This document shows positions 1 to 12,605 of a stretch of DNA of 64,000 nucleotides, piece after piece. Origin of the DNA: Yponomeuta sedellus (Eukaryota > Arthropoda > Insecta > Lepidoptera > Yponomeutidae); NCBI GenBank assembly GCA_934045075.1, contig OW203725.1, positions 20,222,214 through 20,286,213 of the forward strand, read 5' to 3'. The notes beneath the pieces are model-generated. The model saw only the letters and a list, made by a program, of their open reading frames with translations, ran no database searches and had not been told where the DNA came from. The number at the start of each line of letters is the position of its first letter. The first letter of the stretch is position 1. Both the position numbers and the translations under genes were made by a program.

Positions 1-2199
1 AAGGATTGTGTCCTGCCGTGCGACGTTTAAAAGCTATAAAAAAGGCTGATCGAGCTATCCCTACGACACATTTCAACTAAATCCGGGCTTAAGTTAATGA
101 CCTATTGAATTGTTCGGCGATGTTCTTAAATACTTACATTTGGGCCCTTACCATTTATGTACTCTAATTGCCAGCGTCAATATGTCTACGGCTACTCAAT
201 GAAAATTCGGTGCCTCGATGAAAGCCTTCTATTGTTTCAAACGATACCTTGGACACGTGTGAATGAGCTAACGTAATACAATATTTATACCCTGTTTACT
301 TAACTGGTCAGTCCGTAGTCCGTGCCCCATGTACATGACTTACTGTAACTACTAATTAAGCATACCTAATAGCTACAAAATTAAAACTATCTACAAAACC
401 ATTTCATATTCGTGTTATTTACTTAGTGCTTTTATTTGAGCCCCTCAGATCACGGAACGCAGACAGCCAATTACGTGTATTGTGTTCAAATGTCAAATTC
501 TACACTATACACTAACTTAATTTGCCCCCACATCCGCAAAGAAGGCGCTAATATACCAAAATTTTAACCTTGCCACGGGATCTATAGAACGTTCAAATGT
601 GCAATGACTACTGCAAATTGTATTGCAATAAGTTGCCACGGGATCTATAAAACATTGAAATGTGCAATTAATACCGCAAATTTTATTGCGAAAAGTACAA
701 AAACACCTTATTGAATGCAGTGGTAGCGGTTTTGTCAAACAATAGATGTTTTTAGTTACTGCTTCTAGGATGGGAGGACTGTAGAAAAAGTTATCAAGGC
801 CTCTCACAGCGATATTAATCAACAATGAAATTAAGCTCGCGTCAAGCCTGCACACCGAGAGCTATCATTTCAAGCGTGACTCTTGAAAACACGGAGCCGC
901 ACAGATTAAACCCACAGAGCCACAATAAACACAATCGAACCAATACATTGGCCCCACGAGTCGGAATCTGAAAGCAATTATTTAATATCAATTCAAAAGT
1001 ATCTTTCATTGTGTAGCGCAGGCTATTCTCGGAGCCATAATGCGACAGCTTCCCGTGGCTCTGAGATATTAGTTAACAACTAATACAACAAATTGATGCG
1101 CCTCCCACGCGCTCGGCTTGCTACACGGATACCAGCACTAATAGAGACGTCGAAAAAATGACCATTATATGTAATAATGATTCATAGAACACAATTAATC
1201 TTTCCGAAACCACGCGGCAGAAGAACAGCCTACTCATTTTAGCGAAACCAAATATGGGGTGAGCAAAAAACTTGGGTTATAATAATTTTAACAAATTATG
1301 CGACAAAATCGGCACTTTTTCGAGTTGAATATGGTGTTTAAGGATGTTTTGTGAAGATGAAATTAATGCCGCTGGGGCGGAGTTATAGGGATGGGCGCGG
1401 AAAACCTTGTGAACAACGATAAGATTTTTTTTCACGTTTTTCTGATTATGAAATTCGGTGTAATTTTGGATGGATTTGGCAGTTCATGGGAAAATATATG
1501 AAACTTTATGGTTACATATCACAACTTCACAAGTTTTCCTCCCTAAAGTCCCGTTTTCACGATCTTAGTAGGCTGTGTGACAAATTTAAGTAACTAAATC
1601 TTAGGATCGGGGTGTACCTACATCTTACTGCCTTCAGATTTTTGCTGCAGTTAATACGCGTTTCGTTACAAAGGGTGTCGCTCATCGTGCCAAAAATAAC
1701 TAAAAATTTACTGCTACTATGAATGGAAGCGTAATGAAATATTTTTATTTTATTACTTTTTACTGTCGAACTAAGGAAATAACAAGAAAAGATAATAATA
1801 GTGTGGTCAGTTGGTCACGGCAAAAAGACCATACATCTCAAAATACTCAATCAAACTCCAAAAAATCAATATGTGAAATATGCTTGCTATATAAATAATG
1901 CTTCTTCATTTTTTATTTAGGAATTGCAGGAGTTCCTACTATTGGCACCATTTTGTTTTTGAGATTTTACCTTAGTAGCTAAGACAAGTAAAGCGCTGTT
2001 CTACTGAAAAAAACATGGCTGATTTCATTAGAGTGACATTTTTTTTTACTAAGATGGCCAGTGCACACGTTACTAGTAGCTGCAAAATAGCAAAAAAGGT
2101 CACTCGGTCCGAGTTTACTAACTTATGGCTTATGGCACGTTTAGTTACTAAATTTATAAAAGTAAAAGTAACTGGAAAAATAATTAGCTTATATTTATG
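1..2199. other. no recognised gene (left edge)
   Basis: AT-rich DNA with only short open frames and no recognisable protein, RNA or transposon, apart from a 63-bp duplication at 571-696. The longest open frame (517-855, minus) runs through that duplication and matches no family I know. Confidence 0.5.
571..696. repeat. two 63-bp tandem units
   Basis: The segment starting 'tgccacgggatctata' at 571 recurs at 634. The two units differ by scattered substitutions, so the duplication is not recent. No function is apparent. Confidence 0.8.
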
Positions 2200-2431
2200 A
2201 TACGGATCTAATCACGATTATTAATCGCAAATCACTCACCTTCTCACCGGATCTGTCCGCGGACGTAGTGAGTGTTGTGTGTCGGCCCACTGCGAAAAAC
2301 TAAGTGTGACTACCTACAACAAACGACTACTCGCCACTTCAGTCTGTCCGTGACCATGGCAATTGCAACGCTGCTGAAACGTTGAGGTAATTTCGTTTTA
2401 CCTAATACATTATCGCGATTAGACACGGTTA
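2200..2431. mobile_element. MITE with 'aatcgcgattatt' inverted ends
   Basis: Left end 'gatctaatcacgattatt' and right end 'cgcgattagacacggtta' are inverted copies. The interior 'ggcaattgcaacgctgctga' recurs in copies at 9508-9820 and 40163-40613. Noncoding, so mobilised in trans if at all. Confidence 0.5.
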
Positions 2432-3346
2432 ATATATATTTGCTTTTGATTATTATCTATAAGTAATATTGCAAAGTGTTAACCGTTGTTAGATCTATCG
2501 ACAAGTATTACATCTTTGTCCACACTAGTGCTTACATGTTAACAAATCACTCGTGATGCATCTCGAATGGATACCTCCGGGTGGAAAGCGAGAGGGGGAC
2601 CCCCGCCGGAGTGTTCCTTCAACCCTACAGCCTTAGCTTCCGTCTCTTTCACTTGACAGGTGGGTGAAAGGGAGACTAGAGGTGAAACTAACGAATAAAT
2701 TTATTAAAACATCTCCTTCTCTGACAGGAATATAGATTAAAAATTGAACAGAAGATTGGTCAGCAAGAGTGTGGAAATCAGCTTCGGCTATTTGGTTGCA
2801 AGGGAGTGCAATACTGACAATTGTAGGGTCGGCGGACTACAGCATATATTTCTTTGTCATTACATTATTGTTAAATACAATAAAAGTAATTAAAATAGCA
2901 ATTAAAAATCATGGATGTCCAACTCATTGTTACATGAGTTAGCTTTCCAATAGGTTTTTTTCACTGCCTCATAAGTTTGTGTATTTGACTACGTGCTCTA
3001 GTCCGCTGAATCTTGAACTATCAATAGTGTATTCTCTAGTGTATATTTACTGCTAGCTGAGCCTACGACTTCGTTCGCGGTTTCGCAAAAAACATACAAA
3101 ATCTGCAACTCTAAAATTTTATTACTTTAAACATAAAAAAATATGATTTAGTAGATCTAGTCGACCTTCTGTGTTCATGTTAATCGTTTTTAGTCTCTAT
3201 TATCGACGTGTGGGTCCGGCGGCGAGAGAGCGGTGTGAATGCTCAATTAAACTAAATTATACTATATAAATATGTACACTTTTGTTACGGGCCATTGTAC
3301 AAATATTTCTGAGTGTCCGACGAGATATTACGCCGAGTGAAATACG

Positions 3347-3546
3347 ACGAGGCTGCTGGGGCCTGGGATGAAGTCAAGGGAGGGATTTTGGTCCGTGTTT
3401 GAATTATATAAGTTATAATTCATATAGGAAAACGTGATAGCTATTATATGTATATAAATAAATTAATTAGTTTCAACACAGGCAACCACTGCAGGCATTT
3501 ACCAAAATTCTGCCCTTGACTTTGACCCAGGCCTTTGTAGCCTCGT
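3347..3546. repeat. diverged 46-bp inverted repeat
   Basis: 3347-3392 and 3501-3546 are inverted copies (both carry 'acgaggct' and 'ttttggt' ends, several mismatches) around about 108 bp of AT-rich DNA. It could be an old MITE or a hairpin transcript; nothing more is visible. Confidence 0.6.
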
Positions 3547-3895
3547 TTAACATGAAAGATACCAGTCCTAGAGAAAAAGGCAGTGGAAGAATACACTCGA
3601 CTCTGACCATTTTTTCTAAAATCACCTTAAATATCATTATCAGCTGTTAGGTATCAGACTGTCAGATAACTATTACGGATAAGAGATAACTAACCATTTG
3701 AAGTCATGAAACTAAAAGAACCTACGTGTCCGTTTCACTTTTTCTCTCGCCCATTTCAGATATTAAGTCAACAGTCAAGGCTCAAGATTCACTAGCGGGC
3801 AATGGAGCGCAGTATCTGGGTGTAAAAAGAATTGACAAAATTCTTAATACAATGCTGCGCTTCAGAGCCAAAATTTTCGATGTTAGAGCTGCAAC

Positions 3896-4117
3896 CTGAA
3901 GTGGAATTGGGCGGGCCTAAGTCGTATGGGCCCAGAGACGTGGACCAAAATTGTCACCGGCTGGGTTCCGCGCGGCGAATATCCAAAACGTGGTCGACCC
4001 AAGCGGATATGGCGGGACGACCTCACGAAATTTTTGAACCATGAACAGAGAGGAGTGGAGAGAAAACGGTGAGGCCTTAGGCCAGCAGTGGGACACAATT
4101 GAGGATTTGAAAAAATA
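3896..4117 (+). pseudogene. LINE-alpha 3' end (reverse transcriptase C-terminus)
   Basis: The frame from 3896 encodes LKWNWAGLSRM ... GRPKRIWRDDL, the far C-terminus of a LINE endonuclease-reverse transcriptase. A stop at 4070 and a frame break precede the usual 'ggccagcagtgggacac' ending and an A-rich tail. Only the last 70 or so codons remain, as expected for a 5'-truncated insertion. Related copies: 13888-14145 and 35630-35945. Confidence 0.85.
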
Positions 4118-4118
4118 A

Positions 4119-4310
4119 CAGTCGTTAAGCCATGTCAGAGGCCTCAAGGGCAGCTTGATAACTTCTGACAGTAAGGCTCGCCACTCTCTTACAATCCTCC
4201 ACGAACCCAGACTTGGTCACCGTGGTGGATTATGGCCTAACCTTCCTGCGATGCATGAAGAGATCCGTGCCCCTGCAGTGGGGACACACAAGTTGATATC
4301 GATATCGATT
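4119..4310 (+). mobile_element. SINE-5S, 3' half
   Basis: Carries the shared body 'cagtcgttaagccatgtcag', the 'cctccac' and 'gtggtgga' arms, and the tail 'gcagtggggac' ending in 'gatatcgat'. The 5S-like head is missing. It directly abuts the LINE-alpha tail. Confidence 0.85.
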
Positions 4311-4770
4311 AGTCGGCGATCGCATGTGCGCACAGTCCTGAAGTGCCCTCTACATATAACTCCAACACTTTATCGACACATCTGGCCGAGACAGATGTTG
4401 CGGGTTTTTTTCTTCGAAAGAGTACATAAAGCAAGTATTTATTGATCGTAAAGTATTGGAGGAATCTCATTGTTCTTGCCCTCGCAGGTGGAAACCGTGA
4501 AATCATTGCTAATTGTTGCGAGTTAGTCTCTCTAGGTTCTCGTTTTTCTTTTAGGGATTCACAGACCAAGTAAAAGTTTTACTGTACCTACTGGTAATTC
4601 GTCTGTCTGACCATTTGTGTCTTCATTTGTTTATTGCAGGTTTTCTCATCGAAGTAAATATGTCATAGTTCTTGAGGAGGACCTCCAAAACTACTTAAAT
4701 GTTTAGTTCACTTGTATACTACGCTATATTTTTTGATTTTAAATTTAAGTGGTCTCTTCACTCAACAGGT

Positions 4771-4840
4771 ATGAGTGAAGGTACCACTGGACGCTGTATA
4801 AATGATCCGTAAATCACGTCATCACGTAAATGCCTTGCAA
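4771..4840 (+). repeat. retroelement tail 'ccactggacgctgtata'
   Basis: The motif 'ggtaccactggacgctgtat' followed by 'cgtaaatgccttgca' recurs at 16880-16930 and inverted at 31168-31215; a partial copy lies near 27045. Probably the 3' end of one LINE family. Confidence 0.5.
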
Positions 4841-4849
4841 TTCTTGCGA

Positions 4850-7800
4850 ACACTAGCGGTGTCATTTACAAAACCACGATTCCTGTAAAACACTTCAGAG
4901 GCAGTTTCGTCTTCCGTTGGTTACGGTTTTCCCATTACAACGCACTAATTAAATTGCCTCTGATGAATGTTTTAATCATGATTTTATAAAATAGGAAAGT
5001 AGATTTTTAATTAAGTAATTACTCAAACGCTGTAGTTGTGATTGACTGTTTCCGTATATTATTCAGATGTCCCGGCTATAGTTACTATAGCTTTGACAAA
5101 CTTGAACGATGTTTGTCAAATCTGCAAGCTGCAGGAAATAAGTTTCTAATTTGATTTTATGTAAGAATTTCATCACATTTCTGTTTCAACTGCTCAACTA
5201 ATTGGTTTAGAAATGCCAGTGGTACTTTTCGCTAGGTCTTATCGAATGACTTTGCGGTAATGGTCCTTTTTAAGTTTTCATTGAACAGTAAGAAATCATT
5301 ATCGTATTTTCTAAGGTTAACACGAGCACTAGACGTTATAAAAACTGTTTTTACACGGATTTAACTCGTTTATTACATTTTTTACATGACCACGGAGTTC
5401 ATCCGAGAACACGGCACCTGAAAAAGTGCCGAAACTTCGGAAACTTGTAATAATGTAATAAACGAGTAAAATCCGTATAAAACTGTTTTTATTAGTAATA
5501 AATCAAACAACCGTCTAGTATAAAACGGGTCAATTACATCGCGATATCATTATCTCCATCGAAGTAATTTACTAAAGTAATGCTCCGACTGTAAAAAGGT
5601 GAACAATCAAGCTTCTAAAAGCGTTTCTTTTTTCGAATTTCTCCATTGTTGCCTTTGTGTCAGCAAGCGCCGGCTCTTCAAGGTGCACCAGAGAGAATAG
5701 AGCCCTATCCATCCGCTATGGTAAAACGAACAGAGTAGTTTACACAATCCATGTTTTTTTTTTATTTCCATGATTGTGAGTTGCGTGGATACCATGATAG
5801 CTCAGGGTACCCTAGTTAGGAACCAGAATAAGTGAAAGTTTTGAATGGAAGTTATTATTACAATAATTTTAGAATGTTACAAATGATCCACTATTACGCT
5901 CGCAGCAGCCAATTCGTGTGTACTGCTGAAGGGTGAACTTCAGTTCAAAAGTTTTTCTTTTGATGTACCTGCTAAACACCGCTATTTTTTTTGTTATAGA
6001 GCAATAAATACTACATAATAGCGTACAGTCAACAGCATATCAACCTTTACATTTTCATTGCAATGTATAACGTGACTGAATAGAGTGAATGCGGATGTTG
6101 GATGTGGATGCTTTATTCTATTTATTTATATTATTAGGTATACATGTATCTCAAAAATTTATCACTCGCCATACGGCGTGGTAGTCTGTTGGCAATTATA
6201 GCACACTTCTTATTTTATATACTATCTCAGGCTGACATGCGCCACTCTCCCAAACGTGGAAATACGAATAGTTAAGTTTTTCAACTAAAACTTTTATAAA
6301 TACTACACATTATTGAATTATAACCGGGTAACCGGCTTCCGACAAAAAGCCTAGTAATTTTATCCGGTTACAATTCAAAAGCTCAGTTTTATTGATCAAT
6401 TGAGGATGTGCTGTCTACTGTACTCTATTTTGGTGTTTTTAGTCCAGAATCATCGTTTAGTTGGTCTGTTATGGCATTTACACTGCACCAGTCGACCCGA
6501 GTCTCTTCGATACACCGTTCGCACGAATGTATAGTTGAACTACTTGTTTAGTTGTAACATTTCCTTAGGGCGTCGTCGCTTACATATTTATTTGTGTTTG
6601 CTGCATTCTCGCCTTGACATGTAAATAAATGAATGTCGGGTTTTGGGGAGACTCTCTCGGTAGGCGTTGCTGCAATTTCACGCTTTCAGGGTGGCACCGG
6701 TACGATTTAGGCTTGCGTGTGGCTCGGTTTTGATTATGGTTCAAGCTGAATGACGATTCGTTTCACCATCTTCTGAATGCTTGATGTATTTTTTTTCCTA
6801 TTTTCTTACTTGCTGCTTCTCTCTCTCTATCGGTTTCTTTGCGCATTATTTTTACAGATAAATAGTATTATGTACTTGCTCTCACCAGTTCCCAAAGGAA
6901 TAGGCAGTGACCGGGGTTTGCCATTCAATTATTTTTATGTCAACGGTTAGTAATGCTTCATAGGTGCTTTAAGGGAAATACATGGGGATCGCAAGAAAAA
7001 GGCTTTTACAAATGCATAGGTTCGATTCCCACTGGGAGCTAACCAGCCTCAGTCTGGGTGCATTTTCGTTATGTTCTTATCTGATTACCATAGTACAGGG
7101 TTGTAACGGTGCAAACCTTTTTACACCATTTTTTATATCTCTTTAATTCTGTCTATCATTTTCAAAATTTAAAATTACGTCACCCATTTTTGAGATTTCC
7201 CTCATTTTAAGTATCTTTGCATCTTGACTAGACCTGGCTATTTTTACCTGCCTATTCCGTTTTTATCCAGTTTTCTGTTTTTATTATTAATAGAATATAA
7301 TATAAATAAAGCACAAGGTTGAAGTCGTTCCAGTTTTATTATTAATTAAAAGTTTATACAAACCACAGGATACCTTGTTTGGGACCAGGAGAATAAGTGA
7401 TCGTGTTGCGTGGAAGTTATTATTGTAGGTATGATTGAAACTTTGTTATAGACCAGTAAAATTTGCCATATTTTTTTGTTCAAAAGGGCCAGCAGCCAAG
7501 ACATTCCGTACCGAAAACACTTTCAGCCCCAAAAAGGCATCTCCGTCCCAAATAACCTGTTAAGGTTGCAGTACGCGGGAACGGCGGCGATCATCTTTTG
7601 TGAGCACCTCAGAGCCGCCGACTTTTTTTACACCTTCCCACCAACGATGCCGGGAATGGCTCTAGTTTTGAGAATGAAGCCTTTTATTGCCTCAAATTTA
7701 TGTAATGGCCAAATGTAGGTAAGTGTGAATGAAAACGCTGACGCTGGAACAAACGCCGGAAGCTAGGACTCTATTGTCAGGTTTTGGCGCCAGATTTTAC

Positions 7801-8520
7801 AAGTACCTTTTGGATGCTGTCGTAAACATTCATTGCGCACTTACTTGTAGACATGAGCTGCGATTGCAGCAAGAGGTGAACCTTTTTTCCGTTTTATACA
7901 TTTTAAAGATCCTTTTAAGTAAAAGTTAAACCAACTAAAAATAATCTTCTTTTGGTAACAATGGAACAGTTAAAATCAATAATTATTTATCCAAGTAAAA
8001 CAAACTAAAAATTATCTTCTTTTTGTAACAATTGCAGTTAAAATCAATACTTATATATCGAAATAGATACCTACTTAAAGTTTTATCGTATTTAATATTT
8101 GAAGAAATTTGTAGAAGTAAGTTTTCGTTGTGTCTCACAAGTTAAACTCTTCAAATTCTAACGAACTAAAAGAAACTAAAAGCTCGAACTGAAAACACGT
8201 TTTGTCGGTTTCTTTATTTCGGCCATCCTATAATACATTTTTGAGAGAAAATGTTCAAAGTGTATAAAATCTCAGGACTTTTCCATGGAAATCAGGCCTT
8301 TTCACCGGTCTTTTAATTTTTTCATCTGGTAACCCTAGGTCCGGGCCTGCCGCCCTAGTATCGAACTTTTTAGTTATTCGACAAAGTGTCTAACTCTTAG
8401 GCACGGCTTACCCATGTAAAAGTGGATGTATTAAACGACTGTACTAAATACCAACACGATATAAATTAAATTATCTATCACTACATTTCACCTGTTTAAA
8501 AACCTTTTAATAAATAATAA
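4850..8520. other. mostly unassigned intergenic DNA
   Basis: Apart from the palindromic repeat at 5304-5491 I recognise only fragments of LINE 3' UTR ('gggaccag..' near 5780-5860 and 7364-7430, and 'gtcgttccagttttattatt' near 7285-7345, which recurs inverted near 44141-44205). Open frames at 7476-7929 match no known family. Confidence 0.5.
5304..5491. repeat. palindromic repeat around 'cacggcacctgaaaaagtgc'
   Basis: Left arm 5339-5379 and right arm 5452-5491 are near-perfect inverted copies ('taaaaactgttttta' / 'cgtttattacatt'). Single-arm relatives lie at 17172-17250 and 38761-38853, so this is a dispersed family. Confidence 0.65.
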
Positions 8521-8526
8521 TATAAT

Positions 8527-8667
8527 AATAAGGCTAGCCACTGTCTTACAATCCTCCACTGACCCGGACCTGGCCCCCGTGGTGGAGTATGGCCTATACC
8601 TTCCTCAGGGAAGAGACCCGTGCCCCTCGGTGGGGACATAATGGGTTGATGAAAAAAAAAAAAAAAA
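8527..8667 (+). mobile_element. SINE-5S tail, second tail subtype
   Basis: Body matches the other copies from 'gccactgtcttacaatcctc', but the end is the variant 'cctcagggaagagacccgtg' plus 'cctcggtggggacataatgg', followed by an A-run at 8652-8667. The variants at 51416-51751 and 45228-45515 share this ending, which suggests two subfamilies. Confidence 0.8.
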
Positions 8668-8899
8668 TTCATGAACATATTACACAGATCTCGTTAGCCC
8701 CATGTTAAGTACAACTAAATGACTTGTGTTACAGGCGCTAACTCGGCGATAGATTTAATACAATAAATACATAGATAACATTCAAAACTCGAGACAAACT
8801 AGAAAAGTTCATTTCCTAGTTTGACCCGGCCGGGCATCGATCCCGATACCTTCGGGTTTACAGTCAGCGCGCCAAACTGCTGCGCCAATAAGCTCGTCT
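8668..8899 (-). mobile_element. SINE-C, tRNA-headed
   Basis: Read on the minus strand it starts with a degenerate tRNA containing 'gactgtaaa' (tRNA-Tyr-like anticodon arm) and 'cgggatcgatgcccgg' (box B), then 'gggtcaaactagg' and an AT-rich tail ending near 'atgttcatgaat'. Other copies: 12446-12605 (+) and 34937-35149 (-). The Tyr origin is inferred from the GTA anticodon position. Confidence 0.65.
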
Positions 8900-9507
8900 G
8901 GAACCATTATGAGCACCCGCCGGATGTCGTGTGTCAAATTTAACGATAAAGTCGCGAAACACAAAGATAAGGGTGTTTATAATTTTGCAACCTCTTAATG
9001 CTGGTCTTTTAGAACGATTAAAATTTTAAGCGATTTTAATTTCCCTTTGCATCAAAATTGGGGCATAAGGATGCAAGAGACAAAGATTGGCAATTATTAA
9101 CTTTACATCATCTGTCCAATGTCCGATGGATTAAAGCTCAAACACCCAACAAGGTATTATGCAACGTAAGTTGTCAATGAACGTTGAATTCAGGTTATTC
9201 ATCGAGCGCTTACTGAACAGTTGATCGATTCAATCGATTAAGTTTTCAATCGGAATGATGAATTTGGTACAAGACACGGGCACCGGTGTTAACTGATAAT
9301 AACTGATGATTGAGCTGTGAAATCACACATCGCGTGAATCGAGGCAAATATTTGAAAGCTATTACCGATTCGGTAAGCCGTGGAGTAGTAAAACGTTTAC
9401 GTTTGATTGTGATTTATAGAACGAATAATTTCGAACAGTTATGATTGCCAATTGCAAGCGCTGAAGGTATTTCTTAATGATCCGCGATGCTCAAACATTG
9501 TTATATA

Positions 9508-9820
9508 TGAAACGAGTCTAATCGCGATTATTTATTAAGTAATACGTACTTACAGTCTGTTAGCTTTTAGAATATACCTCAGGCTCTAGAGTAGGCTTCG
9601 GTTTTTGCCGAAAGCACACGAGTGTAATACTACTTCCTGCTCTGTATAAAACTTTTCTTAACTATTTTGAAAAGTTTGGTTTAATATTAGTTCTGATATT
9701 TCTATTACACGAATACATCCGATAGTAGCCGAGGTATATCTTAAAAATACCAGATTGTTCCTTAATTCCCGCGTTTCGGCAGCGTTGCCATTGCAGTGGT
9801 CACGGGTAGGCTAAATAATG
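9508..9820. mobile_element. MITE of the 2200 family, split by a repeat
   Basis: Left end 'aaacgagtctaatcgcgatt' at 9510. The inner part 'cggcagcgttgccattgcag' appears near 9775. Between them is a repeat 'ttagaatatacctcaggctc' (about 9558-9625) that recurs at 35372-35430. Confidence 0.5.
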
Positions 9821-10830
9821 TATATACTACATGTTATATACTCAGTTTTCCACAGAGAACTGACACACAATACTTACTCATTACTTTCCAGTGAAATGTA
9901 ACAGCCTGTGTTACATTACACCTAATAAATAATTGTGATTAAATCTGTTTAATGTATAACTATGTAAGAGATGAAGCCAATTCAGTCCTTATAGTGTTCT
10001 CGTACCCCTAGATTGAATATAAACTTGCGTCTGTTTCAGAGACCAGCCTTTGTAATACGATGGCATAAGTCACACGTTTTGTATAGATAATTTGTCAGAA
10101 TTTGACAATGAATGTACTGAAAAGTTGCGACTTTCGACATCCCCGGCTGGAATTGCCACTTGCCACGATCTTCGATAAAACTCTTACAGTTCATTAATAT
10201 TAATTTGTTATATTAGTGTAATGTTTTGAGTGCTTTTTATTTTGCTCTCCGTAAATTTATCCTCTTTTTGGACACTTAGAACCAATCCCTTACCGGCCCT
10301 TCCACCTTTATTCGCTGAATATATTTCTTGCGTCAACCTATTTCCCTTAAATTTAATTTATAAAATAATATACGAAGGGATAGTTATCATTTTCAGACAT
10401 ATTACTTTGTGGAAAGGTTTGAAAGCAATCTCATACATAATGATGTGCCCAAAAATGTAGGACAGCAAAAAACTTTAGCAAAAGTAGTTTTACCTTAGTT
10501 AACTAAATGTGCTTTTACGATTTAGGGCGGTTCTGTGGCTCTGAACCAGTTCATAGCCTTCAATTGAGCCATTAAGCAACGTTATGACCTGTAGCCAGGT
10601 TCTCCTACAGTTGTTAAGGGAGTTGCTACTTATCAGAATTTCCTCAATTTGCTAAGGGTGATCGAATTTGATTGAATTTCCATGTTCGTGATGTCCAGGC
10701 ATGGTTACCATAGCACATGCTATTTTTGTTTGAAACCAGGACAAGTCGTCGATCGTGTTGTATAGTCATATTAATTTTCTCTTTCACGATATATTGTTCT
10801 ATTCTTACCAAAGAAAGCTAAATATATATT

Positions 10831-10970
10831 GCTCCAGTCCATCCAAAGGTTGTCTGGAAGAGATCACTTTTAGTGATAAGGCCGCCGTCTGTACTCTTAG
10901 GTTAAGAAATACCTGTGTAATTTCCTTTTTTATGTACAATAAAGTGTTCTCTATCTATCTATCTAAATAT
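10831..10970 (+). mobile_element. LINE 3' UTR with (tcta)n tail
   Basis: Contains 'ccatccaaaggttgtctgga', 'cttttagtgataaggccgcc', 'gtacaataaagtgttctcta' and a 'tctatctatcta' tail. The same tail occurs at 15440-15551 (-), 43594-43735 (+), 57585-57700 (-) and 61425-61505 (-). AATAAA-like 'caataaag' fits a polyadenylated LINE transcript. No coding part remains. Confidence 0.75.
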
Positions 10971-11012
10971 GCTGACACACGCCCAGAAGAGACACAGAAC
11001 ATTCTTAATATA

Positions 11013-11529
11013 AAAACCTATTTAGAGGCTAAAAATTCCACCCGTGCCGGGATTCAAACCCGCGACCTCTGGCTATCCGTGCCAGCGCTCTTTCCAACTT
11101 AGCTAATGGGCGACTCACCGGCGTCAGTGAAACTTCGAACCTCTTTTACAATATTCTCTGTATTACGTACAGACAGCGACATCTGGCTGAAGCAATTTGC
11201 ATCACCTGCAGCCCCGAATACCTATTTTGCAGTTAGATTTTTTTTTACATCGGAATGATATCGCTCGACCCACATGATTTTTTTTTAATGCACTAACCGT
11301 GCTAAGGACAATTTTAAAAACCTATTTAGAGGCTAAAATTACAACCCATGCCGGGATCCGAACCCGCGACCTCTGGCTATCCGTGCCAGCGCTCTTTCCA
11401 ACTAAGCTAATGGGCGACTCACCGGCATCAGTGAAACTTCGAACCTCTACAATATTCTCTGTATAACGTACAGGCAGCGACATCTGGCTGAAGCAATTTA
11501 CATCACCTGCAGCCCCGAGTAATATATAT
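11013..11529 (-). mobile_element. SINE-F, head-to-tail dimer
   Basis: Two units in the same orientation, joined near 11277. Each has the tRNA-like module (reverse complement of 'tagccagaggtcgcgggttc') and the 'agcctctaaataggttttta' tail. The pair is flanked by an 11-bp duplication TTCTTAATATA (11002-11012 and 11530-11540). The same junction is seen near 18838 and 51975. Confidence 0.85.
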
Positions 11530-12194
11530 TTCTTAATATATTTTTCGTGAATACTCTACAGTACATTTAAATGACTCGCGATGCTCATTCATAGTTATAA
11601 ATTAATCGGGAATAGAGCCGTTTTATATATAACTAATACTCAATATTTGGCAACCAGTCCGTTACTCGGACCTCTGTATTCCTACCTCCTTGCTCCGATC
11701 ATTAATCGATGTTGTCATCAGCTGCGCAGACGCAGCGTAATTTAATTCCGCAAGTGGCAAAGCCACGCATGCGCTGGCGTGTATTAATGAAGGTATATGT
11801 GGACGTTCGTAACGAGAACAGCCTTACCAACTTATCTGTAGAATTGGCAGCAATAAGAATTATAAATTATAGCAGAGGCATTTAAAACAATGCAACAGTA
11901 AAACGGTATCATAATCCTAAACAATTGAACAGAAAGAATTTAGCTGACGTGCTCAAAATCAAGTGGAATGGCAAAGTATATTTAAATCAGCAGTAGGTAT
12001 GCTCATTTATATACGATAATAAATAAAATGTGGACTATGCGAAAGAGATTATAATCTATTCATTGCGAAAGATTTTCCCCTGGCAAAACAAATTTTGCTG
12101 CTGGTAAAATTTAGAAAGCTTGAAAAATTATCAGCTTTTTCATACTAAAATCTTCAAGTGACATTAAAATATATCTTCTTAAAGAAGAGCTAAA

Positions 12195-12330
12195 GCCTTA
12201 TCGTGGTGAAAGGATTTGCCAATCAGCGTAAGGAACTCGCTGCTCTGTCCAGGGTGCGCCAGACGTAAGGGCTCAGAGAGTAACTAGGTCTTTCGGAGAG
12301 GTTCCCATCATACATCCCTTTTAAATATTG
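12195..12330 (+). repeat. dispersed repeat D
   Basis: 'tgccaatcagcgtaagg', 'cagggtgcgccagacgt' and 'gggctcagagagt' recur in inverted orientation at 58945-59105. Probably part of a LINE untranslated region; not assigned. Confidence 0.55.
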
Positions 12331-12445
12331 TGTAAAAGAACTGAAATATTTTCTTCGCGAATTCGAAGTTATGTTAAAAACTCGTTTGTATTGCCAAATA
12401 GAACCTCCAACTTTCGGATTTACATGAAGATTCGTTTCATTCGTT

Positions 12446-12605
12446 GACGGCCGCGGTAGCACAGCGGTTTGGAACGCCGACTGTAAAACCGAAGTACTCG
12501 ATTTCGATCCCCGGCTGGGTCAAACTAGGAAACGAACTTTTCTAGTTTGTCTCGGTTCCTTACATGTAAAAATGTCGGTATGTACCGATAACTTCAGTTT
12601 TAGGT
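12446..12605 (+). mobile_element. SINE-C, plus-strand copy
   Basis: Head 'cggtagcacagcggttt' (box A) and 'gatttcgatccccggc' (box B) with 'gactgtaaaacc' between them, then 'tgggtcaaactaggaaacga'. It ends in AT-rich DNA without a clear tail. Confidence 0.65.

Noticed and set aside
517..855. 112-codon open frame, minus
   Set aside because: Runs through a 63-bp tandem duplication, no recognisable domain, no promoter.
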